From: Candidatus Krumholzibacteriia bacterium
GTDB lineage: Bacteria > Krumholzibacteriota > Krumholzibacteriia > G020349025
Direction: 5' to 3'
Length of the DNA: 38,577 bases
NCBI GenBank assembly: GCA_035649275.1
Contig: DASRJW010000117.1
Coordinates: forward strand, 1-38,577
The notes under the pieces were generated by a model. The model worked only from the letters and a program-made list of their open reading frames with translations. It made no database searches and was not told where the DNA came from. Shown piece after piece: positions 23,797 through 30,749 of the stretch (within the stretch, counting starts at the first letter, position 1; each line of letters opens with the position of its first letter). A program made the position numbers and the translations under genes.

Positions 23797-24582
23797 TCAG
23801 TAGACCTGAGTGAAGGTCAAGGTGATGCCGATGCTGGTCGCCCCGAGCTCTTCCGGCAGGGGCGGCAGCGGCGACGAGACTTCGATGGCCCGGCGTGCTT
23901 CGATGTCGTAGCGGAAGTGGTTCGACAAGCCCGCCGGCTCCAGCTGCGTCACTTCCCCACTCGACTCGATGCGGAAATGGAAGACCGCCCGCATCTCGCC
24001 GCTCCGCCCCACCGCGGCCGGGGGTCGCCAGTTCGCCGCGATCTTATCGCGCAGTTGCACCAGATACCACGGCGCATTCGCGCCCAACACCCCACCCTCG
24101 ACCCCGATGCCCGTGCCGCTCCCGGCCCCGGTGGCACCGCCGGTGGGCGTGTCGCTCGCGCCCCCCGGTCCTGCCGCGGCGGCGCTGGCGGGCTTCTTCT
24201 TCTCCGTTTTCGGCTTCTCCGCCGACTTGGGTGCATCGGTCTCCTCCGGCCGGAGCGAGGGCACGTCGTCTTTCGGCGGCGGCAGCAAGCCTTCGCGGCT
24301 CGGCTCCTTGACGATGTTTTTCTCCGGCTGCGGCTTCTTCTGTTCCACCGGCTCGGGTGCCTCGGGCTGCACCGGCAGCGGCTGTGGCTGGTGCGCCGCC
24401 GCGGGTTCGGGCTTCACCTCTCCCGGTCCGGTCCCCGACGGGGGCAGCACGATGTTCACGCCCTCGACGAACAGACGCGGAGAGCCGATCCCCGAGGCGA
24501 AGACGAGAGCGCCCAGGAGCGTCGTGTGCCCCAGCGCGGAGATCCAGTACGGCCGGCGCATGGCATGGCTGCGCGCGCTCAC
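23797..24582 (-). CDS. tolA: TolA/TonB-like energy-transducing protein
   Basis: A 261-residue protein with one N-terminal membrane segment (about 13-32, ISALGHTTLLGALVFASGIG), a Pro/Glu/Lys-rich periplasmic linker (about 45-140), a Gly/Thr-rich hinge and a C-terminal TonB/TolA-type domain (YLVQLRDKIAANWRPP, MRAVFHFRIESSGEVTQ). By position between tolR and tolB it is the TolA of this Tol system, linking the TolQR motor to TolB-Pal. The linker is short compared with the long helical TolA of E. coli and looks more like TonB. The GTG start overlaps the tolR stop as GTGA. Confidence 0.85.
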   Translation of the reverse strand: MSARSHAMRRPYWISALGHTTLLGALVFASGIGSPRLFVEGVNIVLPPSGTGPGEVKPEPAAAHQPQPLPVQPEAPEPVEQKKPQPEKNIVKEPSREGLLPPPKDDVPSLRPEETDAPKSAEKPKTEKKKPASAAAAGPGGASDTPTGGATGAGSGTGIGVEGGVLGANAPWYLVQLRDKIAANWRPPAAVGRSGEMRAVFHFRIESSGEVTQLEPAGLSNHFRYDIEARRAIEVSSPLPPLPEELGATSIGITLTFTQVY

Positions 24583-25037
24583 TGCTCAAACCAATCCTCT
24601 CGGCCCGACTCGGTCATGAGACCGATGTCCCGGACGCCGGCGTGGCGGATTTCCGCCATGACGGTGACGATGGTGCCATAAGGTACCTTGCGGTCCGCCT
24701 TGAGATACACCGGGCGCGTCGCACCGTGCAGCTGCGCCTGCAACGCCTCCCGCATCTCCGCCAACCCGGGGACCACCTGATCGCCCACGGCGAGACGCTT
24801 GTCCACCGACAGCGTCACCACCAGCGGATCCTGCCGCTGCTCCAGTCCTGGCGTGTCGGCCTTGGGCAGGTTGACGTCGAATCCGGCCTTCAAGTACTGC
24901 GACGTCATCATGAAGATGATGAGCAGCACCAGAAGGACGTCCACGAACGCCGTGATGTTGATCTCGCTCATCGAGCGCATGGCGCGGCGCCGGCCCCAGC
25001 CCGTGCCGGACACGCCGCTTTCGACTCCGTGCATCAT
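24579..25037 (-). CDS. tolR: TolR/ExbD-family proton-channel subunit
   Basis: A 152-residue inner-membrane protein. It has the family motif SEINITAFVDVLLVLLIIFMM, in which the membrane aspartate (FVDV) is the proton-carrying residue, followed by a periplasmic domain with NLPKADTP, VTLSVDKRLAV and PVYLKADRKVPYGTIVTVM. It pairs with TolQ to form the motor that energises TolA. The ATG overlaps the tolQ stop (ATGA). TolR and ExbD are hard to separate by sequence alone; the surrounding tolB and pal genes decide it. Confidence 0.94.
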   Translation of the reverse strand: MMHGVESGVSGTGWGRRRAMRSMSEINITAFVDVLLVLLIIFMMTSQYLKAGFDVNLPKADTPGLEQRQDPLVVTLSVDKRLAVGDQVVPGLAEMREALQAQLHGATRPVYLKADRKVPYGTIVTVMAEIRHAGVRDIGLMTESGREDWFEQ

Positions 25038-25753
25038 GACGGCACCTGCTGCGTCCGTACCTCCCGCTCCAGGAGGTCGACGATGGAGATGGCGAAGCTC
25101 TGCATTTCACCCTCCACCCGGCGCAGGCGGTTGGTGAGCATGTTGTAGAACACCAGCGCCGGAATGGCCGTGCCCAGTCCGCCGATGGTGGCGATGAGCG
25201 CCTCGGCGATGCCCGGGGCCACCACGTCCAGGGAGGCCGAACCGGCCTGGCCGATGTTGACGAAGGAGACCATGATGCCCCAGCAGGTGCCGAGCAGGCC
25301 AAGGAAGGGACTCACCGTCGTCGTCGTGGAGAGAACCACGAGGTTCTTCTCCATGAGGTTGAGCGCGTCCAGTCCGGCCTTTTCGCTGGCGCGCTGGAAA
25401 TCGGAGATCAGGTATTCCCGCCCGGAGACGTCGCGGCCGAAGCGCTGCAAGACCTTCTGCGTCTCCCGGATGATCCCCATCAGGGGCCCGGCGAAGCCCG
25501 GGGTCATGAGCTCCGAGAGGTCGTGGATCGAACGCATCCGTCCCACGGATTTACGGATGTCCCGGGCCTGCGCTTCCACCCGTCGGAAGAGGCTCCACTT
25601 GTCGAGGGCAACGCCCCAGCTGATGACGGAGAGCAGGAGGAGGAGCAGCAGGATGGATTTGGCGAAGAGCCCGGCCTCGAGGACGAGGCGTACATAGGTG
25701 TTGTCCAGGGCCAACAAGGCAAGAACCGGCGACGTATGGGCCGCGAAGTCCAC
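25034..25753 (-). CDS. tolQ: TolQ/ExbB-family proton-channel subunit
   Basis: A 239-residue inner-membrane protein with three membrane segments (about 24-44; then two within the conserved block VVLSTTTTVSPFLGLLGTCWGIMVSF...GIAEALIATIGGLGTAIPALVFYNML). This block is the MotA/TolQ/ExbB channel signature. It forms the stator-like motor with TolR. The GTG at 25753 is chosen because GGGAGG lies seven bases upstream; a GTG two codons earlier is almost on top of that site. First gene of tolQ-tolR-tolA-tolB-pal-cpoB. Confidence 0.94.
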   Translation of the reverse strand: MDFAAHTSPVLALLALDNTYVRLVLEAGLFAKSILLLLLLLSVISWGVALDKWSLFRRVEAQARDIRKSVGRMRSIHDLSELMTPGFAGPLMGIIRETQKVLQRFGRDVSGREYLISDFQRASEKAGLDALNLMEKNLVVLSTTTTVSPFLGLLGTCWGIMVSFVNIGQAGSASLDVVAPGIAEALIATIGGLGTAIPALVFYNMLTNRLRRVEGEMQSFAISIVDLLEREVRTQQVPS

Positions 25754-25828
25754 GTCCACTCCTCCCGATCCACCCCTCGGAGCGCGGCGACAGCGGCATC
25801 GCGCACTCCCGCCTTCGCGAGACGCGCG

Positions 25829-25857
25829 ACGCTACCATCGACCCCCGACCCTGTCAA
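25829..25857 (-). promoter_or_regulatory. sigma-70-type promoter of the tol-pal operon
   Basis: A perfect TTGACA (25852-25857) and TAGCGT (25829-25834) with a 17-base spacer on the minus strand. Initiation near 25822 gives a leader of about 70 bases before tolQ. Confidence 0.65.
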
Positions 25858-26080
25858 ACCCGTAGTGGCTCTCGCAGGTTCCGCCTAGAACGCCGCAAGA
25901 TACGTTCCGTCATCCACTTCCGCCCCGCAGGGACGGGCCGAGTCTGGAGACCGGGCCATTCTCCCGAAGCCGACCGTCCGGCGCAAGGCCCGAGCGCACA
26001 CCGGTCACGCCACACGCCGACCGCTGCCGTGGCCGCTCGCGGCACAGCTCCCCGCGCGTGGCGAGGGCACGCCGGTGCAA

Positions 26081-26109
26081 TTGCTCCTGCCGGATGCGGA
26101 TGCTATGGT
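26081..26109 (+). promoter_or_regulatory. candidate extended -10 promoter of serS
   Basis: TTGCTC (26081-26086) and TATGGT (26104-26109) with a 17-base spacer; TG precedes the -10 box by one base, giving an extended -10. Initiation near 26116 leaves about 24 bases, including GGAGG at 26131-26135, before the GTG start. Confidence 0.55.
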
Positions 26110-26139
26110 CACCGCCGCCCCGCGCCGGCCGGAGGCCCC

Positions 26140-27414
26140 GTGCTCGACATCCGCACCATCCGCGCTCATCCCGATGCCGTGCGCCAAGCGGCAGAGCTGA
26201 AGCGCATCCCTCTCGACTTGGACCGCATCCTGGCGCTGGACGTCGAGCGCCGCCGGCTCATTCAGAGCGCCGACGAGCTCAAGGCCCGGCAGAACCGCAC
26301 CTCCAAGCAGATCGCCACCTTGCAAGGCGAGGAACGGGAGCGACGCATCAAGGAGATGCAGGAGCTCGTCGCCAGCATCAAGCGCATGAGCGAGGAGATG
26401 AAGACCGTCGACACCGAGCTCGAGGCGCTCTTGCTTCTCGTCCCCAACCTCCCCGCCGCCGACGTTCCCCCTGGGGAGAGCGAGGCGGACAACGTCGAGA
26501 TCCGCCGCTGGGGCACGCCCCGGCAGTTCGATTTCGAGTTCAAGGATCACGTGCAGCTGGGTCTCGAGCTCGGGCTGGTCGATTTCGAGCGCGCCGCCAA
26601 GATGGCCGGCTCGCGCACCTACTTCCTGCGCGGCACCGGCGCCCTCCTCGAGCTCGCGGTCCTCCGCTTCGCCCTGGATCACATCGTCGCCAAGGGCTTC
26701 GTGCCCATGCTCGTGCCGCATCTCGTCCGCCCCATGGCGATGATCGGCACCGCCTACTACCCGGGCGGCGAGGAGCAGGCCTATCAGGTCGAACGCGACG
26801 GTCTCTCGCTCATCGGCACCTCGGAGGTGCCGATCACCTCCTACCATGCCTCGGAGATCCTGGAGCAGACCGAGTTGCCCAAGCTCTATGCCGGTTGGTC
26901 GGTCTGCTTCCGACGCGAGGCCGGCACCTACGGCAAGGACACGCGCGGTCTGTTCCGCATCCACCAGTTCCAGAAAATCGAGCAGGTGGTGATCTGCCGG
27001 AACGACGAGGAGGAGTCCATGCGCTGGCACCAGGCCATCCTGCGCAACTCCGAAGAGATCTTGCAGAGCCTCGATCTCCCCTACCGGGTGGTCAATGTCT
27101 GCGGCGGAGATCTCGGGCGGCCGCAGGTGCAGAAGTTCGATCTAGAGACCTGGATGCCGTCGCGCCGGGCCTACGCGGAAACCCACAGCGCTTCGCGCTT
27201 CCACGACTTCCAAGCCCGCCGGCTCGACCTGCGCTACCGTGACAGCGACGGTCGGGTGCAGTACTGCCACACCTTGAACAACACGGTGCTGGCCTCGCCG
27301 CGCATCCTCATCGCCATCCTGGAGAACAACCAGAGGGACGACGGCAGCGTCGTGGTGCCGCCGGTGCTGCGCGCTTATCTGGGTGGCTTGGAGCTCCTGG
27401 AAAAGCCGCGCTAG
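26140..27414 (+). CDS. serS: seryl-tRNA synthetase
   Basis: Charges tRNA-Ser, and also tRNA-Sec in organisms that use selenocysteine. The 424-residue protein has the N-terminal tRNA-binding coiled coil (about 30-105) and a class II core with motif 2 (FRREAGTYGKDTRGLFRIHQFQ) and motif 3 (TVLASPRILIAILENNQ, then DGSVVVPPVLRAYLGG). The serine-binding region includes GTSEVPIT. The GTG start at 26140 has GGAGG four bases upstream; an in-frame extension upstream has no ribosome site. Plus strand, convergent with the thioredoxin-fold gene and 13 bases from it. Confidence 0.97.
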   Translation: MLDIRTIRAHPDAVRQAAELKRIPLDLDRILALDVERRRLIQSADELKARQNRTSKQIATLQGEERERRIKEMQELVASIKRMSEEMKTVDTELEALLLLVPNLPAADVPPGESEADNVEIRRWGTPRQFDFEFKDHVQLGLELGLVDFERAAKMAGSRTYFLRGTGALLELAVLRFALDHIVAKGFVPMLVPHLVRPMAMIGTAYYPGGEEQAYQVERDGLSLIGTSEVPITSYHASEILEQTELPKLYAGWSVCFRREAGTYGKDTRGLFRIHQFQKIEQVVICRNDEEESMRWHQAILRNSEEILQSLDLPYRVVNVCGGDLGRPQVQKFDLETWMPSRRAYAETHSASRFHDFQARRLDLRYRDSDGRVQYCHTLNNTVLASPRILIAILENNQRDDGSVVVPPVLRAYLGGLELLEKPR

Positions 27415-27427
27415 CGCCGCTTCCGTC

Positions 27428-27967
27428 TCACTGCGGCTTGGTGGGAGCCGGGGTTTCCGGGGCAGTCTCCGCGTCCTGCTTGTAGCGCCGGGCGTGGACG
27501 AACTCGAGCACCTTGGCGAAGCGGTCGGCGGGGATGTAGCCCGGGAGGTTGGCGATCTTCTGGCCGTCGGGCATGAGGAAGGAAGTCATGGGGAACTGGC
27601 GCACGCCAAACTCCTCCGCCAGCTCGCGTCCCGACATCTCCTTGTCGCGGACGGGAAACTTGCGCGCCGACTCGGCGTTGACCTTGGCGATGAGGAAGTG
27701 TTCCTTCAGGAGCTCGACCACGGCAGGATCGGTGTAGGTCTTGCTGTCCATGACTTTGCACCAGCCGCACCAGGCGGTGTAGAAGTCGATGAGGACGTGT
27801 TTGTCTTCCTTCTTCGCCCGTTCCAGCGCTTCACCGTAGGGGATCCATTCGACCTGGGGCTTCTTGGCTTCCTCCGCAGGAGGTGTGGCCGGGTCGGCCG
27901 CGACGAGGCTGGCCAGAGCCGCGAGCAGGAGACCGGAGCCGAGGCGCGGGAGGGAGGCTGCACGCAT
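27428..27967 (-). CDS. exported thioredoxin-fold protein (CGWC)
   Basis: A 179-residue protein with a signal peptide ending near LVAA-DP (residue 24). The thioredoxin domain spans about 40-165 and has the redox motif C67-G-W-C70 in FYTAWCGWCKVMDSKTY. The cis-proline loop is VRQFPMTSF and the following strand FLMPDGQKI is typical. It resembles the 'thioredoxin_7'/DsbD-gamma-like or SoxW-like group of periplasmic thiol proteins; the exact subgroup is uncertain. The tail is Pro/Thr-rich. It probably reduces or isomerises periplasmic disulfides. Single gene with its own promoter. Confidence 0.88.
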   Translation of the reverse strand: MRAASLPRLGSGLLLAALASLVAADPATPPAEEAKKPQVEWIPYGEALERAKKEDKHVLIDFYTAWCGWCKVMDSKTYTDPAVVELLKEHFLIAKVNAESARKFPVRDKEMSGRELAEEFGVRQFPMTSFLMPDGQKIANLPGYIPADRFAKVLEFVHARRYKQDAETAPETPAPTKPQ

Positions 27968-28021
27968 TCTCTTGTTTCCTCCAGGGTCGTGTCGCCGCAG
28001 CCGCGGTGCAAGCGGAACGCC

Positions 28022-28030
28022 AGTATATCA
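28022..28030 (-). promoter_or_regulatory. extended -10 promoter of the thioredoxin-fold gene
   Basis: On the minus strand TGA-TATACT (28022-28030) is a near-perfect extended -10 box in an otherwise GC-rich region. No good -35 box lies 17 bases upstream, which extended -10 promoters tolerate. The leader would be about 50 bases with GGAGG before the ATG. Confidence 0.55.
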
Positions 28031-28077
28031 CACACCGGAAGGTCGTCCGGAGTTCCAGGAAAAGGTGTACTAGGGTC

Positions 28078-28878
28078 TCAAGCGTTCTGGGCCTCAGCCA
28101 GCGCTTGCAACAACTGCGCGTGGAGGGTGCCGTTGCTCGCCACCACGTCGCCTTGCCAGAGGAAGTCGGTGCCACCTCGCGGATCGGTGAGCGAACCTCC
28201 GGCTTCTTGCACCATCAGAGCCCCTGCCGCCAGATCCCAAGGCCCGAGTCGGAATTCCCAGAAGCCATCGAAACGTCCCGCGGCCACCCAGGCGAGATCG
28301 AGGGAGGCGGCGCCGGTGCGACGCAGACCGCGACAGCGCCGGGCCAGATGCGACCACTCGCGCAGGTTGTTGTGCGGCTCGGTGCGGATGTCATAGGGAA
28401 AGCCGCTGCAGAGGAGAGCATCCTGCAGGGCGGCGCGCCTGGAGACCGCCAGGCGCTGCGAGCCGCGCCAGGCGCCGGCGCCGCGAGCGCACCAATAGAG
28501 TTCGCCGAGGCAGGGCGCGTAGATCATGCCGCGATCGAGGCTGCCGTCGCGGACGCGCGCCACCGAGATGGTGAACAGCGGCACGCCGTGAACGAAGTTG
28601 GTGGTTCCGTCCAGAGGATCCACCAGCCAGAGAGGACCGCGGGCGGCGCGGCGGGCGCCGGCATCTTCCTCCGCCAGGATCGCTTCGCCCGGGAACTCGC
28701 GGCGCAAGCCTGCTTCGAGCAGCGCCTGGGATTCGCGGTCGAGAGGGGTGACCAGATCGATGGCGGTGGCCTTGCGCTCCACCGCGTCCTCGCCCAGGCG
28801 TTCGAAGGACGCCGCCAAATGCTCCCCCGCCTGGCGCACCACGGCCTCGAGGCGCTCCCGCCAGGGAGCCTCGCTCAC
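28078..28878 (-). CDS. suhB: inositol monophosphatase family protein (SuhB-like)
   Basis: A 266-residue magnesium-dependent phosphatase. The metal-binding residues are visible in AILAEEDAG (Glu70-Glu71) and DPLDGTTNF (Asp87, Asp90), with the C-terminal PWDLAAGALMVQEAGG containing the last metal aspartate. Family members remove phosphate from inositol-1-phosphate or related sugar phosphates, and some act in RNA metabolism. The GTG start overlaps the selD stop as GTGA, so it is coupled to selD. Why it is joined to selD is not clear from sequence. Paralogous phosphatases such as HisN or CysQ cannot be excluded as the true role. Confidence 0.9.
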   Translation of the reverse strand: MSEAPWRERLEAVVRQAGEHLAASFERLGEDAVERKATAIDLVTPLDRESQALLEAGLRREFPGEAILAEEDAGARRAARGPLWLVDPLDGTTNFVHGVPLFTISVARVRDGSLDRGMIYAPCLGELYWCARGAGAWRGSQRLAVSRRAALQDALLCSGFPYDIRTEPHNNLREWSHLARRCRGLRRTGAASLDLAWVAAGRFDGFWEFRLGPWDLAAGALMVQEAGGSLTDPRGGTDFLWQGDVVASNGTLHAQLLQALAEAQNA

Positions 28879-29948
28879 AACGTCACCGCCCGGGTGAGAC
28901 GGCCGTCGATCGCGATGTGTCCCGCCTGCCCCGCAGCGGCAGCGACGATCCGGCCGATGACGGCGCGCTCCGGGGTGCGGGCGCGCGCCAAGGCCGCCAC
29001 CAGAGCCTCCGCCTCCGACTCGGGCACGGCCGCCAAGAGACCGCCAGAGGTCTGCGCATCCGCGAGCACCTGGCGCTCCGCTTCCGCCAGGCCGCCGAAG
29101 TCCACTTGCGAGCGGACGGCTTCGAGGTTGGCGCGACTGCCACCGGGCACGCAGCCGCGCCCGGCGAGTTCCAACACTTCGGTGACGAAGGGAATCGCGC
29201 CGGCGTCGAGCCGAGCCCCTACGCCGCTGCCGCGCAACATGGAGTGGAGATGTCCGAGGAGACCGTAGCCGGTGACGTCGGTGCAGGCGTGCACCGTGAA
29301 CCCCTGCAGTGCCGCGGCAGCATCGCGGTTCAGCATCGCCATGAGGGCCACGATGGCGGCCTCGCGTTCCGGGGGCAGGAGATCCCGCATGAGCGCGGTG
29401 GTGAAGATCCCCGTCCCCAGCGGCTTGGTGAGGACGAGCACGTCACCGGGACGCGCCCCGACGTTGCGCAGGATGCGATCGCGTCGCACCCGGCCGGTGG
29501 CGACGAGGCCATACTTGGGTTCCGGGTCGTCGATGGAATGGCCGCCGACGATGGCGATGCCGGCCTCGCGCACCTTGTCGGCGCCGCCGCGCAGGATGTC
29601 GCCGAGGATACGGAAGGGCAGCTTCTGCGCCGGGAAAGCCACGATGTTGAGGGCGAAGAGCGGCTCGGCGCCCATGGCGTACAGATCGGAGAGCGCGTTC
29701 GCCGCCGCCACTTGCCCGAAGTGATAGGGATCGTCGACGAGAGGCGTGAAGAAATCCACCGTCTGCACGAGGGCCTGCTCACCGTCCCAGGCGAAGACGG
29801 CGGCATCGTCGCCGGTGGATGTGCCGACGAGGACGCGAGGATCGGTGATCTCCGGAAGCGCGCGCAGGACCTGCGCCAGGTCTTCCGGGTGCAGCTTGCA
29901 AGCTCAGCCGGCGCCGTGACTGAGAGCGGTCAAACGCACGGTTTCCAT
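28875..29948 (-). CDS. selD: selenide, water dikinase with in-frame UGA (selenocysteine) at codon 15
   Basis: Makes selenophosphate, the selenium donor for selenocysteine and selenouridine, from selenide and ATP. Read through the UGA at 29904-29906 the protein has 357 residues. The N-terminus METVRLTALSHGAG is followed by U15 then ACKL, which is the SelD active site (Sec or Cys at 15, Lys18). Then come TSTGDDAAVF, TVDFFTPLVDDPYHFGQVAAANALSDLYAMGA, GGHSIDDPEPKYGL, CTDVTGYGLLGHL and DAQTSGGLL, all SelD signatures. The ATG at 29948 has GGAGGT four bases upstream. Without recoding, a gene finder would start at an internal GTG (29768) and lose 60 residues, including the catalytic site. The gene has its own promoter and overlaps suhB by GTGA. 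Confidence 0.95.
29852..29906 (-). promoter_or_regulatory. candidate bacterial SECIS element after the selD UGA
   Basis: Downstream of the UGA (29904-29906) the mRNA can form an outer stem of seven pairs (CCGGAAG 29882-29888 with CTTCCGG 29852-29858). An inner stem of five pairs (ACCTG/CAGGT, 29877-29881 with 29869-29873) is capped by GCG. The apical loop is about 28-30 bases from the UGA, within the range described for bacterial SECIS hairpins. The nine unpaired bases on the 3' side make the shape irregular, so the exact fold is uncertain. Confidence 0.6.
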
Positions 29949-29992
29949 ACTGACCTCCAACGCTTGCCGCCACCGCGGCGCGTCTGTGCGCC

Positions 29993-30021
29993 ATGCTAGC
30001 GAAGGTGCGCCGGCGCCGCAA
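29993..30021 (-). promoter_or_regulatory. candidate promoter of selD-suhB
   Basis: TTGCGG (30016-30021) and TAGCAT (29993-29998) with a 17-base spacer on the minus strand. Initiation near 29986 leaves a leader of about 38 bases. It is back-to-back with the DUF507 promoter, the two -35 boxes being 11 bases apart. Confidence 0.5.
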
Positions 30022-30032
30022 CGCCGGCCACG

Positions 30033-30061
30033 TTGACGCCTCCGGGGGCCGCCGTTATCCT
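30033..30061 (+). promoter_or_regulatory. promoter of the DUF507 pair, probably leaderless
   Basis: TTGACG (30033-30038) and TATCCT (30056-30061) with a 17-base spacer on the plus strand. The -10 box ends six bases before the ATG at 30068, so transcription should begin at or next to the A of the start codon. No Shine-Dalgarno sequence is present upstream, in agreement with a leaderless message. Confidence 0.6.
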
Positions 30062-30067
30062 GCGTGC

Positions 30068-30349
30068 ATGCGTCTCTCGGATCGCAAGATCGACTCGCTG
30101 GCCGACAAGATCCTGCACTGGCTGCAGGACAACCAGGACGTGCAGTGTCTCGCCGGCCCCGAGGTGCTGCGCACGGCCATCGTCGAGGAATTCCGCGAGG
30201 AGAAGGAGCTCGAGCGCCGCCTCGACGAAGAGGTGGACCGCATCATGACGCAGAACGAGACGCGCATGCGTCACGAGGGTATCGACAACTGGGTGATGCG
30301 CAAGAAGATCCGCCAGCAGCTGGCGCGCGAGCGGGGCATCGTGCTCTGA
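30068..30349 (+). CDS. DUF507 family protein, first copy
   Basis: A 93-residue, highly charged, all-helical protein beginning MRLSDRKIDSLADKILHWL and ending MRKKIRQQLARERGIVL. This is the DUF507 family, whose function is unknown to me. The central part (EEKELERRLDEEVDRIM) is likely to form a coiled coil. The second gene, 15 bases downstream, encodes a paralogue of the same length with the same N-terminal pattern, so the pair may form a heterodimer. The ATG at 30068 is chosen from the family start; a longer frame from 29993 runs through the promoter. Confidence 0.85.
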   Translation: MRLSDRKIDSLADKILHWLQDNQDVQCLAGPEVLRTAIVEEFREEKELERRLDEEVDRIMTQNETRMRHEGIDNWVMRKKIRQQLARERGIVL

Positions 30350-30364
30350 CGAAGGGGTGGAAGC

Positions 30365-30646
30365 GTGCGGTTGACCGCCGAGAAGATGGCGCACCTGGCG
30401 CAGCGCCTGGTGGATCGCCTCTGGGGCGACGACCTCATCGACTTCAAGATGCAGGAGCGGGACCTGCGCCACCAGATCGCGCAGCTGCTGGAGGAAGATC
30501 TGCGCATCGAGGACGAGATCGCCAACGAGGCGATCGAGCGCATCCAGAGCTACAAGCGCGACATCCCCTACGGCTCCGACGAGTGGCGCATTCTCTACGA
30601 CCGTTTCTTCGGCGAGATCGCCACCCGCCGCGGCTACACCCTCTAA
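30365..30646 (+). CDS. DUF507 family protein, second copy
   Basis: A 93-residue charged helical protein beginning RLTAEKMAHLAQRLVDRLWGDDLIDF and ending GEIATRRGYTL, with the acidic core EEDLRIEDEIANEAIERIQ. It is a paralogue of the preceding gene (equal length; shared MRL-[ST]-x-[RE]-K-[IM] start and central E-D/E-E-I-x-R-I segment) but clearly diverged. The GTG start follows GGGGTGGA. Function unknown. The two genes form a small plus-strand operon divergent from selD and convergent with the exported propeller-like protein gene. Confidence 0.85.
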   Translation: MRLTAEKMAHLAQRLVDRLWGDDLIDFKMQERDLRHQIAQLLEEDLRIEDEIANEAIERIQSYKRDIPYGSDEWRILYDRFFGEIATRRGYTL

Positions 30647-30749
30647 AAGCCGCATCACCTGAGCGCCGCAGGACCCGCCACGTCACCGCGTCGACCCGGC
30701 GCCAGCGCAGGGCGTCGAGGCTGCGGCGCGCGGCGCTGCCCGGCGGGCG

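Larger units (their letters stand above)
25754..26139. other. divergent tolQ-serS intergenic region
   Basis: This 386-base stretch holds the tolQ promoter on its left and the serS promoter on its right. Between them (about 25860-26080) I see no coding frame of the right character, no repeat and no T-box or other riboswitch signature. One small hairpin is visible (GGAGA/TCTCC at about 25946-25964). Confidence 0.55.

Noticed and set aside
25860-26080. A T-box or other riboswitch in the serS leader
   Set aside because: No T-box sequence or specifier stem is visible, and the promoter proposed for serS lies downstream of this stretch with a leader of only about 24 bases.
28875-29768. selD as a shorter gene starting at the internal GTG 29768
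   Set aside because: This start lacks the active-site segment and a ribosome site; the frame continues upstream through a UGA to a perfect SelD N-terminus with GGAGGT.
30647-30749. Possible terminator between the convergent DUF507 and propeller-like genes
   Set aside because: GC-rich with several weak hairpins but no U-rich run on either strand.
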